A program made the position numbers and the translations under genes. This document shows, piece after piece, positions 9,553-16,729 of a stretch of DNA of 38,280 bases. The stretch's first letter is position 1; the number at the start of each line of letters is the position of its first letter. Source of the DNA: Rhizobacter sp. (GTDB lineage Bacteria; Pseudomonadota; Gammaproteobacteria; Burkholderiales; Burkholderiaceae_C); contig JANXZA010000005.1 of assembly GCA_025355745.1 (NCBI GenBank), positions 1 through 38,280 on the forward strand, given 5' to 3'. Below the pieces are notes generated by a model. That model saw nothing but the letters and a program-made list of their open reading frames with translations, ran no database searches and was not told where the DNA came from.

Positions 9553-9870
9553 GTGTCGCAATTCGACGTCTTTGAAAACCCGAACCGCGCCCAGCGCGCG
9601 GGTTTTCCGTACCTGGTCGTGCTCCAGAGCGACCAGCTCGACCACTTCTCGACCCGCCTGGTGATGCCCCTCGTGCGCATGCCGAACCCGCCCGCGATGC
9701 TGCCGCGGCGTCTGGCGCAGACCGTTCGCGTTGCCGGGGAAGCCCTGCACCTGGCGCCTCACCTGAGCGCATCGCTGCCCGCGCGCCTGCTGCGCCGCCC
9801 GGTGGCGTCGTTGCGCGCTCAGGCCGACACGTTGCGCGATGCCCTTGATGCCGTGATCAGCGGCGTCTGA
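9553..9870 (+). CDS. ccdB: CcdB-family gyrase-poison toxin
   Basis: A 105-residue CcdB-type toxin, a family that traps DNA gyrase on DNA. The pattern QFDVFENPNRAQRAGFPYLV then LQSDQLDHFSTRLVMPL matches CcdB (VQSD..D....R.VIPL). The protein ends VISGV, comparable with the C-terminal Gly-Ile of CcdB proteins that contacts gyrase. The Trp of the F-plasmid protein is replaced, as in Vibrio-type CcdB. The GTG start at 9553 was chosen because it gives the family N-terminus (V/M)SQF and the usual length, 17 bp after the antitoxin stop. An ATG at 9520 would overlap the antitoxin but its purine run is too close to act as a ribosome site. No truncation is visible, so the toxin is probably functional. 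Confidence 0.87.
   Translation: MSQFDVFENPNRAQRAGFPYLVVLQSDQLDHFSTRLVMPLVRMPNPPAMLPRRLAQTVRVAGEALHLAPHLSASLPARLLRRPVASLRAQADTLRDALDAVISGV
9574..9607 (+). other. Terminator-like hairpin inside the 5' end of ccdB
   Basis: GAAAACCCG (9574-9582) pairs perfectly with CGGGTTTTC (9599-9607), and GCGC (9587-9590) with GCGC (9594-9597) forms an inner stem. The 3' arm ends in four T, like an intrinsic terminator, only 20 nt into the toxin gene. It could reduce toxin transcription relative to antitoxin, or just reflect codon use. Confidence 0.4.
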
Positions 9871-9873
9871 GTG

Positions 9874-10341
9874 ATGGCTGCACCGCGCCCGTCCAAGATC
9901 CCCGAGTCGGTGCTGGTCGTGATCCACAGCGCTGCGCTCGAGGTGCTGCTGATCGAGCGCGCCGACAAGCCCGGTTTCTGGCAAAGCGTGACCGGCTCGA
10001 AGGACGCGCTCGATGAACCTAACGATGTGACTGCGCGGCGTGAAGTCTTCGAGGAAACCGGTATCGAGGTCGGCTCGGCCACGGTCCCGCTGCGCAACCT
10101 GCGCGACTGGGCCTTGCGCAACGTCTACGAGATCTACCCGGTCTGGCGGCACCGCTATGCGGTCGGCGTGACGCACAACACCGAGCACGTCTTCGGCCTG
10201 TGCGTGCCGCGCGATGTGCCGGTCACGCTGAGCCCGCGCGAGCATGTGGCGCTGGTCTGGTTGCCATGGCGTGATGCGGCCGACCGGTGCTTTTCACCGT
10301 CGAACGCCGAAGCCATCCTGCAGTTGCCACGCTTCCTTTGA
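9874..10341 (+). CDS. nudB: Dihydroneopterin triphosphate diphosphatase (Nudix)
   Basis: Nudix hydrolase of the NudB type that removes pyrophosphate from dihydroneopterin triphosphate, the second step of folate biosynthesis. The 155-residue product has the N-terminal PESVLVVIHSAALEVLLIER and GFWQSVTGSKDALDE, followed by the Nudix catalytic helix REVFEETGI. The box has one extra residue between its Gly and first Glu. The central WRHRYAVGVTHNTEHVFGLCV is typical of the family. A GTG at 9871 directly precedes the ATG at 9874, and the ATG is preferred. It begins 3 bp after the ccdB stop and is followed 14 bp later by the EEP phosphatase gene, so the toxin module may be cotranscribed with it. Confidence 0.93.
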   Translation: MAAPRPSKIPESVLVVIHSAALEVLLIERADKPGFWQSVTGSKDALDEPNDVTARREVFEETGIEVGSATVPLRNLRDWALRNVYEIYPVWRHRYAVGVTHNTEHVFGLCVPRDVPVTLSPREHVALVWLPWRDAADRCFSPSNAEAILQLPRFL

Positions 10342-10355
10342 CGAATCGAGTTCCG

Positions 10356-11159
10356 ATGCGAACCCCCGGCGCGCCCCATGCGCACAGCACCCAGCACCCG
10401 GCCCATGTGCTGCGCGTTGCGACCTACAACATCCACAAGGGCGTGCGTGGCGTCGGCCCGCGCAAGCGGCTCGAGATCCACAACTTGGCGCTGGGCGTCG
10501 AGGCGCTCGACACCGACCTGGTGTTCCTCCAGGAAGTGCGTTCGCTGAACCGCGCCGAGGCGCGCAAGTTCCCCGACACGCTGTTCGGCTGGCCGCGCAT
10601 GGGCCAGGCCGACTTCCTCGCGCCCGAGGGCTATGAGGTGGCCTACACCACCAACGCGACGACGCGCCACGGCGAGCACGGCAACGCCCTGCTGTCGCGC
10701 TGGCCGCTCGGCGAGGTGGCGCACCACGATGTGTCGGACCACCGCTTCGAGCAGCGCGGCCTGCTGCATGTGCCGGTGCACTGGAACGGCGTGCTGGTGC
10801 ACGCCATCGTTGCCCACTTCGGCCTGATCCATTCGAGCCGGGTGCGCCAGGTGGAGCGGCTGGCGGCCTTCATCGAGGCCGAGGTGCCGCGCCACGAGCG
10901 GCTGATCGTGGCCGGTGATTTCAACGACTGGGGCCGCAAGCTCGATGGCCCGATGCACGCCTTCGGCCTGGTGCGCGCGATGGCCGAGGGCGCGCTGCCG
11001 GCCCACTACAACACGTTCCCGTCGCGCCTGCCGGTGTTCTCGATGGACCGCTTCTACACCCGCGGGCTGCGCTGCCTGTCGACCTCGGTGCCGCGCGGTG
11101 TGGCGTGGGCGCGCATGTCCGACCACCTGCCGCTGGTGGCCGAGCTGGCGCTGGAGTGA
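10356..11159 (+). CDS. Endonuclease/exonuclease/phosphatase family protein
   Basis: A 267-residue member of the EEP (DNase I-like, Mg-dependent phosphoesterase) superfamily. Visible motifs in order are VATYNIHKGVRG, FLQEVRS with the catalytic Glu, AHFGLIHSSRVRQV, the GDFNDW core, and the C-terminal SDHLPLVAEL with the catalytic His. The substrate cannot be read from sequence. Genes of this type next to clsB in proteobacteria have been linked to phospholipid or nucleic-acid phosphoester hydrolysis, which is inference here. The ATG at 10356 has GAG five bases upstream and avoids an unconserved extension from 10287. Its stop codon lies inside a five-unit 11-bp tandem repeat that continues to the clsB start. 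Confidence 0.9.
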   Translation: MRTPGAPHAHSTQHPAHVLRVATYNIHKGVRGVGPRKRLEIHNLALGVEALDTDLVFLQEVRSLNRAEARKFPDTLFGWPRMGQADFLAPEGYEVAYTTNATTRHGEHGNALLSRWPLGEVAHHDVSDHRFEQRGLLHVPVHWNGVLVHAIVAHFGLIHSSRVRQVERLAAFIEAEVPRHERLIVAGDFNDWGRKLDGPMHAFGLVRAMAEGALPAHYNTFPSRLPVFSMDRFYTRGLRCLSTSVPRGVAWARMSDHLPLVAELALE

Positions 11160-11204
11160 TGCTTGAGTGACGCTGGAATGACGCTGGAATGACGCAAGAA
11201 TGTC
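11150..11204 (+). repeat. 11-bp tandem array spanning the EEP stop and the clsB start
   Basis: Five consecutive 11-bp units tile this stretch exactly: GCTGGAGTGAT, GCTTGAGTGAC, GCTGGAATGAC twice, GCAAGAATGTC. The first unit holds the EEP stop TGA (11157-11159) and the last holds the clsB ATG (11200-11202). Confidence 0.85.
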
Positions 11205-12486
11205 GTTGATCCGAACGCCGCCGTCGGCCGTCGGGCGGGCGCTGCACCCCGATCACCAGTTGACCCTGCTGAAGGGTGGCGAGGCTCTGTTCGCGTCTCT
11301 CGTCGAGGCAATCGCCGGCGCCCGCGCCGAGGTGCTGCTCGAGACCTACATGTTCGAGTTCGCGCGGTCCGTGCTGCCGGTCGCGCAGGCACTGACCGAT
11401 GCGGCCGCGCGCGGCGTGTGCGTGTGCGTCGTCGTCGATGGCGTGGGCACCGGCGAGGTGCCCACCGAGTGGCAGCAGCACTGGCGCGCGGCCGGCGTTC
11501 ACTGGCGCGTCTTCAACCCGGCACGGGGCTGGCGCCTGCTGCTGCCCAAGCGCTGGCGGCGCCTGCACCGCAAGCTTTGCGTGGTCGATGGCAGCGTCGC
11601 GTTCTGCGGTGGCGTGAATCTGCTCGACGACTATTTCGACCCGAACCACGGCGACCTCGAGCAACCACGCTTCGACTTTTCGGTGCGCGTCAGCGGCCCG
11701 CTGGTGGGCGATGTGCACGACACGATGACGCGCCTGTGGGCGCGCCTGCAACTTTCCCGCGAACACGATTTCGGCGCCGCGCTGGAAGCATTGCGCACGG
11801 CCGCAAAGGCCGGCACCGACATGGCCGACGGCGGCCCGCAGGACGGCATCGATGCACGGTCCGAAGACGGCGCGACCTCGGCCACATCGCCACCGGCACG
11901 CGGCGCGCGGGCCGCGCTGGTGCTGCGTGACAACGTGCGCTTCCGGCGCCGCATCGAGCGCGCCTATCGCCTCGCGATCAACCAGGCGAAGAGCGAGATC
12001 CTGATCGCCAATGCCTACTTCATTCCGGGCGTGCAACTGCAACGTGCGTTGCTGCGGGCCGCTCGGCGCGGCGTAAAGATCACGCTGCTGCTGCAGGGCC
12101 GCTACGAGTACTTCATGCAATACCACGCGAGCCGCGCCGTCTATGGCGTGCTGCTCAACGCCGGGGTCGAGATCATCGAATACGAGGCCAGCTTCCTGCA
12201 TGCCAAGGTCGCGGTGATGGACGCCGAGAACGGCGCCATCGCCACGGTCGGATCGTCGAACCTCGACCCGTTCAGCCTGCTGCTGGCGCGCGAGGCCAAC
12301 ATCTTCGTGCGCGACGACGCCTTCGCGGCCGAACTGCGCACCCACCTGATGCAGGCGATCGCGCAGCACGGCCGGCGCGTTGAACCCGATGCGCACCGCA
12401 GCCGCGCGTTCATGCCGCGCACGCTGGCATGGGTGGCGTACGCGCTGATGCGGGTCGCGCTGTTTGCGACCGGCAGCAGGTATTGA
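11200..12486 (+). CDS. clsB: Cardiolipin synthase B (phospholipase D family)
   Basis: Phospholipase D-superfamily enzyme that makes cardiolipin from phosphatidylglycerol and a second phospholipid at the inner membrane. The 428-residue product contains both HKD motifs: HRKLCVVDGS (His123, Lys125, Asp130) followed by GGVNLLDDYFD, and HAKVAVMDAENGAIATVGSSNLDPFS in the C-terminal half. It lacks the N-terminal transmembrane pair of ClsA, as expected for ClsB. An Ala/Asp-rich linker near residues 195-230 separates the two domains. It is last in the run nudB-EEP-clsB. The start is embedded in the 11-bp tandem array and only a weak AAGA precedes the ATG. A palindrome-rich repeat follows the stop. Confidence 0.95.
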   Translation: MSLIRTPPSAVGRALHPDHQLTLLKGGEALFASLVEAIAGARAEVLLETYMFEFARSVLPVAQALTDAAARGVCVCVVVDGVGTGEVPTEWQQHWRAAGVHWRVFNPARGWRLLLPKRWRRLHRKLCVVDGSVAFCGGVNLLDDYFDPNHGDLEQPRFDFSVRVSGPLVGDVHDTMTRLWARLQLSREHDFGAALEALRTAAKAGTDMADGGPQDGIDARSEDGATSATSPPARGARAALVLRDNVRFRRRIERAYRLAINQAKSEILIANAYFIPGVQLQRALLRAARRGVKITLLLQGRYEYFMQYHASRAVYGVLLNAGVEIIEYEASFLHAKVAVMDAENGAIATVGSSNLDPFSLLLAREANIFVRDDAFAAELRTHLMQAIAQHGRRVEPDAHRSRAFMPRTLAWVAYALMRVALFATGSRY

Positions 12487-12513
12487 GGGTGGTGCTCGAG
12501 ATGCTTTGGTTGG

Positions 12514-12615
12514 GCCCCGGCCCTCACTTGCAGTGCGCGCATCGGCTTGCAAGCCGATGCCGTTCGATGGGCTCGGCGCATGCGCCTCGAAAGCCCCACC
12601 TCACCCCCAGCCCTG
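12514..12615. repeat. Palindrome-rich repeat, left inverted copy flanking the exonuclease-ligase module
   Basis: About 100 bp whose reverse complement recurs at 15544-15645 with only a handful of differences. It contains a perfect 22-bp palindrome (12539-12560, core CGGCTTGCAAGCCG) and a perfect 12-bp palindrome GGCGCATGCGCC (12575-12586), a two-palindrome layout like a REP doublet. Confidence 0.88.
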
Positions 12616-12720
12616 TCCCAAAGGGAGAGGGAGCAGATCGTGGCGGCCCGCTTCCTCTCCCTCTCGCAAAGGTGCTCGCATTACTCCCTCTCCCTCTGGG
12701 AGAGGGTGGGGGTGAGGGCG
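12597..12720. repeat. CCCTCACCCC / GGGAGAGGG inverted repeat
   Basis: The left arm CCTCACCCCCAGCCCT..TCCC with GGGAGAGGG (12599-12631) and the right arm CCCTCTCCCTCTGGGAGAGGG followed by TGGGGGTGAGGG (12686-12719) are largely inverse of each other. It resembles a repeat type scattered through many proteobacterial intergenic regions and ends just before the exonuclease gene. A related half copy follows the ligase gene. Confidence 0.75.
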
Positions 12721-12736
12721 GTCGGGCGCGCTGAAG

Positions 12737-13843
12737 ATGATGACCCCGCCCCCCCACCAAGACCTCATCGTCCAGCGCCCCGAAGGCCTGTACTGTCCGC
12801 CCGGCGACTTCTACATCGACCCGTGGCGCCCGGTCGACCGCGCGGTCATTACCCACGCCCACGCCGACCACGCGCGCCGCGGCAGCGCCCACTACCTGGC
12901 CGCCGCGCCGGGCGAGGGCGTGCTGCGCTCGCGCCTCGGCGACATCAGCTTGCAGACCGCCCGCTATGGTGAGGTCATCGACCACTTCGGCGTGCGCGTC
13001 TCGCTGCACCCGGCCGGTCATGTGCTCGGCTCGGCCCAGGTGCGGCTCGAACACGGCGGACAAGTTTGGGTCGCGGCCGGCGACTACTTCGTGGCCGGGC
13101 CCGACCAAGACCAGCGCGAAGACAACGCCAGCTGCACCCCCTTCGAGCCCGTGCGCTGCGATTGCTTCATCACCGAAAGCACCTTCGGCTTGCCGATCTA
13201 CCGCTGGGCGCCGCAGCGCGAGATCTTCGCCGCCATCAATGCCTGGTGGCAGGCGAACGCCGATACCGGCCGAGCCAGCCTGCTGCTCGGCTACAGCTTC
13301 GGCAAGGCGCAGCGCATCCTGATGGGCGTCGATGCGGGCATCGGCCCCATCGTCGTGCACGGTGCGGTCGAGCCGCTGAACCGCGCCTACCGCGCCGCCG
13401 GCGTGGCCTTGCCCGCCACGCAACTGATCTCCGACGTTAGTGATCTGGCCAGCTTGAAGCGCGCCCTCGTGATCGCCCCGCCGTCGGTGCAGAACTCGGT
13501 CTGGGCGCGGCGCTTCGGTGACGCCAGCGATGCGTTCGCGAGCGGCTGGATGCAGCTGCGCGGCGCCCGCCGGCGCCGTTCGGTAGACCGCGGCTTCGTG
13601 CTCAGCGACCACGCCGACTGGCCCGGCCTGCAGCGCGCCATTACCGCCACCGGCGCACCGCGCGTCATCGTCACGCACGGCTACGAAGCGGTGATGGTGC
13701 GCTGGCTGCGCGAGCAGGGGCTGGAGGCCGGATCGTTCGAGACCGAGTACGGTGCCGATGACGACGGTGATGGCGCGGAGCCCATGTCTGCGCCCGAGGC
13801 CGGCGAACCTGACCCACCCGCAACACCGGCAACACCCGCATGA
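12737..13843 (+). CDS. Ligase-associated DNA exonuclease (metallo-beta-lactamase fold)
   Basis: A 368-residue nuclease of the SNM1-like MBL/beta-CASP family, found next to a bacterial ATP-dependent DNA ligase and an Lhr-type helicase. Work on the Pseudomonas putida cluster describes the exonuclease as a manganese-dependent DNA nuclease. The metal-binding HxHxDH motif is HAHADH (His40, His42, Asp44, His45). Further ligand regions are HPAGHVLGSAQ, AAGDYF and the late SDHADW, and ITESTFGLP is conserved. The C-terminus after VTHGYEA is an acidic and Pro-rich tail. ATGs at 12737 and 12740 are adjacent, with no clear ribosome site. The stop overlaps the ligase start by 4 bases (ATGA 13840-13843), so the two proteins are coupled. 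They are presumed to work together in repair of DNA ends. Confidence 0.92.
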   Translation: MMTPPPHQDLIVQRPEGLYCPPGDFYIDPWRPVDRAVITHAHADHARRGSAHYLAAAPGEGVLRSRLGDISLQTARYGEVIDHFGVRVSLHPAGHVLGSAQVRLEHGGQVWVAAGDYFVAGPDQDQREDNASCTPFEPVRCDCFITESTFGLPIYRWAPQREIFAAINAWWQANADTGRASLLLGYSFGKAQRILMGVDAGIGPIVVHGAVEPLNRAYRAAGVALPATQLISDVSDLASLKRALVIAPPSVQNSVWARRFGDASDAFASGWMQLRGARRRRSVDRGFVLSDHADWPGLQRAITATGAPRVIVTHGYEAVMVRWLREQGLEAGSFETEYGADDDGDGAEPMSAPEAGEPDPPATPATPA

Positions 13844-15546
13844 AGGCCTTCGCCCGCCTCTTCGCCGAGCTGGACGCGAGCACCGCCACCGGCGCCAAGG
13901 TCGATGCGCTGAAGCGCTACTTCGCGCTCGCGCAACCGGCCGATGCGGCGTGGGCGGTCTACTTCCTGGCCGGCGGCAAGCCACGGCAGGTCGTGCCGAC
14001 GGCGCTGCTGCGGGCGTTGGCGTGCGAGCGCGCCGGCATTTCCGAATGGCTGTTCGAGGCCGCCTACCAGGCCGTCGGCGACCTGGCCGAGACCATCGCG
14101 CATGTGCTGCCGCCGGCCGCGTCGAGCAGCGACGTGGGCCTGGCCGAGTGGGTCGAGCAGCGCCTGCTGCCACTGCGCGGCGCGGCGCCCGCCGAGCAGG
14201 CCGCGCACATCATCGGCTACTGGGACGAGCTCGACAGCGCCGGCCGCTTTCTGTTGATCAAGCTGATCGGCGGCGGCTTTCGCGTCGGCGTCAGCAAGCT
14301 GCTGGTGCAGCGCGCGCTGGCCGAGCAGGCGGGGGTCGATGCCAAGCTCGTCGCGCAACGCATGATGGGCTACACCGATGCGAAGGCGCAGCCGGATGCG
14401 CAGCGCTATGCGCAACTCGTGTCGACCGACGGCCCCGGCCCGCAGGACGCCGGCCAGCCCTATCCGTTCTTCCTCGCGCATCCACTCGAAGGATCGGCCG
14501 ACACGCTCAATGCGCGGCTCGGGCCGCCCGCCGACTGGCTGGTCGAATGGAAGTACGACGGCATCCGCGCCCAGGTGGTCAAGCGCGCCGGTCGGGTGTG
14601 GGTCTGGTCGCGCGGCGAAGAGCTGGTGACGGACCGCTTCCCCGAGATCGTCGCCATCGCCCAGCCGCTGCCCGACGGCACCGTGCTCGACGGCGAGATC
14701 GTGGTCTGGAAGGACGGCCGGCCCGCGCCCTTCAACCTGCTGCAGCAGCGCATCGGCCGCAAGACCTTGACGAAGCGCGTGCTCGCCGACGCGCCGGTCG
14801 GCTTCATCGCCTACGACCTGCTGGAACGCGACGGCACCGACCTGCGCGACGCTGCGCAGCACACGCGCCGCGAGGCCTTGCTGGCGGTGGTTGCGAACCA
14901 CCTTCACGTCTCGCCGGTCGAGGCTCGCGACTCCTGGGCCGGGCTCGCCACGCTGCGCGAAGAGGCGCGCGAGCGCGGTGTCGAAGGCTTCATGCTGAAG
15001 CACCGCGAGGCGCGTTACGGCAGTGGCCGGCGCAAGCAGGACGACCTGGCCGGCGGCACCTGGTGGAAGTGGAAGGTCGAGCCCTTCAGCGCCGACGCGG
15101 TGCTGATCTATGCGCAGGCCGGCCACGGCCGGCGCGCGAGTGTCTACACCGACTACACCTTCGCGGTCTGGAACCGCACGCCGGTCGATGCTGCCGAGGC
15201 GCAGGCCGTGGTCGATGCGATTGCAAGGCGCGAGCCGGCGCAACCGGGTGCGCTGCAACTGGTGGCGTTCGCCAAGGCCTACTCGGGCTTGACCGACGCC
15301 GAGTTCCGCGACGTCGACCGCGTCATCCGCCAGACCACGCTGGAGAAGTTCGGCCCGGTGCGCAGCGTCAAGCCGACGCTGGTGTTCGAGCTCGGCTTCG
15401 AAGGCATCAACCGCAGCCCGCGCCACAAGAGCGGCATCGCCGTGCGCTTCCCGCGCATGCTGCGCATCCGCAGCGACAAGCCGCTGCACGAAGCGGATTC
15501 ACTGGCGCAGCTCGAAGCTCTGTTTGCGCCCTCTCCCCCCGCGTGA
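13840..15546 (+). CDS. ATP-dependent DNA ligase (bacterial LIG-Exo-Lhr cluster type)
   Basis: A 568-residue ATP-dependent DNA ligase, distinct from the NAD-dependent replicative LigA. Residues 1-220 form the N-terminal DNA-binding domain. The nucleotidyltransferase domain carries motif I as EWKYDGIR, with the adenylated Lys near residue 238, then RGEEL, VLDGEIVVW (motif III), EGFMLKHR (motif IV) and WWKWKVEPFSADAVL (motif V). A C-terminal OB fold follows, with GRRASVYTDYTFAVWN, FELGFEGINRSPRHKSGIAVRFPRMLRIR. All catalytic motifs are intact. It is coupled to the exonuclease and flanked by an inverted repeat. The partner Lhr-like helicase lies 8 kb downstream instead of adjacent. Its likely role is backup repair of nicks or ends in the cytoplasm. 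Confidence 0.95.
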   Translation: MKAFARLFAELDASTATGAKVDALKRYFALAQPADAAWAVYFLAGGKPRQVVPTALLRALACERAGISEWLFEAAYQAVGDLAETIAHVLPPAASSSDVGLAEWVEQRLLPLRGAAPAEQAAHIIGYWDELDSAGRFLLIKLIGGGFRVGVSKLLVQRALAEQAGVDAKLVAQRMMGYTDAKAQPDAQRYAQLVSTDGPGPQDAGQPYPFFLAHPLEGSADTLNARLGPPADWLVEWKYDGIRAQVVKRAGRVWVWSRGEELVTDRFPEIVAIAQPLPDGTVLDGEIVVWKDGRPAPFNLLQQRIGRKTLTKRVLADAPVGFIAYDLLERDGTDLRDAAQHTRREALLAVVANHLHVSPVEARDSWAGLATLREEARERGVEGFMLKHREARYGSGRRKQDDLAGGTWWKWKVEPFSADAVLIYAQAGHGRRASVYTDYTFAVWNRTPVDAAEAQAVVDAIARREPAQPGALQLVAFAKAYSGLTDAEFRDVDRVIRQTTLEKFGPVRSVKPTLVFELGFEGINRSPRHKSGIAVRFPRMLRIRSDKPLHEADSLAQLEALFAPSPPA

Positions 15547-15645
15547 GGGCGGGGGGTGAGGGGGGCTTTCGAGGCGCATGCGCCGAGCCCGCCGAACGGC
15601 ATCGGCTTGCGAGCCGATGCGCGCACTGCAAGTGAGGGCCGGGGC
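15544..15645. repeat. Palindrome-rich repeat, right inverted copy flanking the exonuclease-ligase module
   Basis: Reverse complement of 12514-12615 with few differences. The 12-bp palindrome is at 15573-15584, and the 22-bp palindrome (15599-15620) has one central mismatch. The copy begins within the last codon and stop of the ligase gene. Confidence 0.88.
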
Positions 15646-15687
15646 ACCGCCACGCCTTCCGCAGCGGTGTGCCGGATCGTCGGCCGC

Positions 15688-15755
15688 GCCCTCACCCTAA
15701 CCCACTCCCAGAGGGAGAGGGGATCAAGCGTTCACCACTCCCAGAGGGACAGGGG
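15688..15755. repeat. CCCTCACCC..GGGAGAGGG repeat, partial copy with duplicated end
   Basis: GCCCTCACCCTAACCCACTC then CCAGAGGGAGAGGGGA, followed by a second CACTCCCAGAGGGACAGGGGA. It is of the same type as 12597-12720 and lies directly 3' of the convergent hydrolase gene, so it may serve both genes as a transcript end. Confidence 0.65.
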
Positions 15756-15764
15756 ACCAAACCC

Positions 15765-16493
15765 TCAAGCCAGCGTCAACAACTCCCGCGCCAGCTCGTG
15801 CGGAAGGTCGACCATAACGTCGTGGCTGCACGGTAGTTTCGTCACCCGCCACCCCGGCGCGCCGTCGAACTTGGCAGCGAAGTGGCGGAACGGGCTCGGG
15901 TCCCAGGCATCGGCCAGGATGTACACGCGGTGCGCGATCTTCGCGCCGTCGCCGCTCAGCAGCGACGGCATGTCGAAGGTGGCCAGGGCCTGCGGTACGC
16001 AGCGCCGGTCGACCCAGGCGCGGTTCGCCGGCGCAATCTGGAACACCTCGGCCGGGATCGGCTGCATCATGCCGCTGCGGCCTTCGAGTGCTGAGGCGCG
16101 AAATCCGCCGACGAAGACGGCCGCCACCTCGGGCGGCAAGGCCTTGTTGATGAGGCCGATCAGCGAGTCGCCGTTCTCCGGCACGAAGGCATCGAGGTAG
16201 ACCAGCGCCTTGATCCGCCCTGCCATGCGGTCAGCCACGCCGGTGATCACCATGCCGCCGTAGGAGTGGCCGCACAGGATCACATCGTTCAACTCTTCCC
16301 ACTCAATCACGCCGCAGACGTCGCGGATGTGGGTCTCTAGCGTGATTGATTCGTGGTTCTGGTGTGAGCGTTCGCCGACCCCCGAATGCGTGGGCGTGAA
16401 CACCGTGTGGCCAGCGTCGCGCAAGGCCTTGGCCGTGTCGCGGTAACACCAGCCGCCGTGCCAGGCCCCGTGGACCAGAACGAATGTCGCCAT
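15765..16493 (-). CDS. Alpha/beta-hydrolase fold esterase
   Basis: A 242-residue alpha/beta hydrolase of the small salicylate-esterase / hydroxynitrile-lyase-like branch. It begins MATFVLVHGAWHGGWCY, with the oxyanion region HGAWHGG. The nucleophile elbow is GHSYGG with Ser77, an acid candidate lies in ILADAWDPSPF, and the catalytic His is in LPCSHDVMVDLPHELA. There is no signal peptide, so it is cytoplasmic. The substrate is unknown; small esters or lactones are plausible. GAGAGG lies a few bases before the ATG at 16493. The gene is separated from upstream asparaginase by a palindromic repeat and converges on the ligase gene, so it is probably transcribed alone. Confidence 0.87.
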   Translation of the reverse strand: MATFVLVHGAWHGGWCYRDTAKALRDAGHTVFTPTHSGVGERSHQNHESITLETHIRDVCGVIEWEELNDVILCGHSYGGMVITGVADRMAGRIKALVYLDAFVPENGDSLIGLINKALPPEVAAVFVGGFRASALEGRSGMMQPIPAEVFQIAPANRAWVDRRCVPQALATFDMPSLLSGDGAKIAHRVYILADAWDPSPFRHFAAKFDGAPGWRVTKLPCSHDVMVDLPHELARELLTLA

Positions 16494-16584
16494 AAACCTC
16501 TCCGCTTGTTGATCGGGGCGGAAAGGCTAGCCTCCCGCAGCGCTTCGTTCAAGCCGGCAACTACCCGAGCTTCTTGTGAATTCA

Positions 16585-16702
16585 TTCACCGCAGAGTGAA
16601 GGAGTTGAAGAAGTTGAAGGAGTTGACGGAGTTGGCGCAGAGCAAGAAAGACTTGATTTTCCTCAGCGCCAACTCCGTCAACTCCGTTCCTCTGCGGTGA
16701 CG
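16585..16702. repeat. CCGCAGAG palindromic repeat, copy 2, with GGAGTTGAA 9-bp units
   Basis: The left arm starts TTCACCGCAGAG and continues with 9-bp units of the type GAAGGAGTT/GACGGAGTT, ending GGCGCAGAG. The right arm (16662-16702) is the complement, ending CCTCTGCGGTGACG. The outer arms match copies 1 and 3 but the inner units are different. It lies 27 bp beyond the asparaginase 3' end. Confidence 0.85.
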
Positions 16703-16729
16703 TATTGGTTTGTTCGGCGCTGACCCGCC

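Noticed and set aside
13681-15489. Open frame of 602 codons antisense to the DNA ligase
   Set aside because: No recognisable domain, and the ligase frame carries all nucleotidyltransferase motifs.
12514-15760. Insertion sequence or composite transposon around the exonuclease-ligase genes
   Set aside because: No transposase reading frame or target-site duplication is visible. Only inverted repeats are supported.
16494-16584. Extra small gene between the hydrolase and the palindromic repeat
   Set aside because: Only short frames with no start signal. The region holds the hydrolase promoter side (TAGCCT on the minus strand) and repeat DNA.
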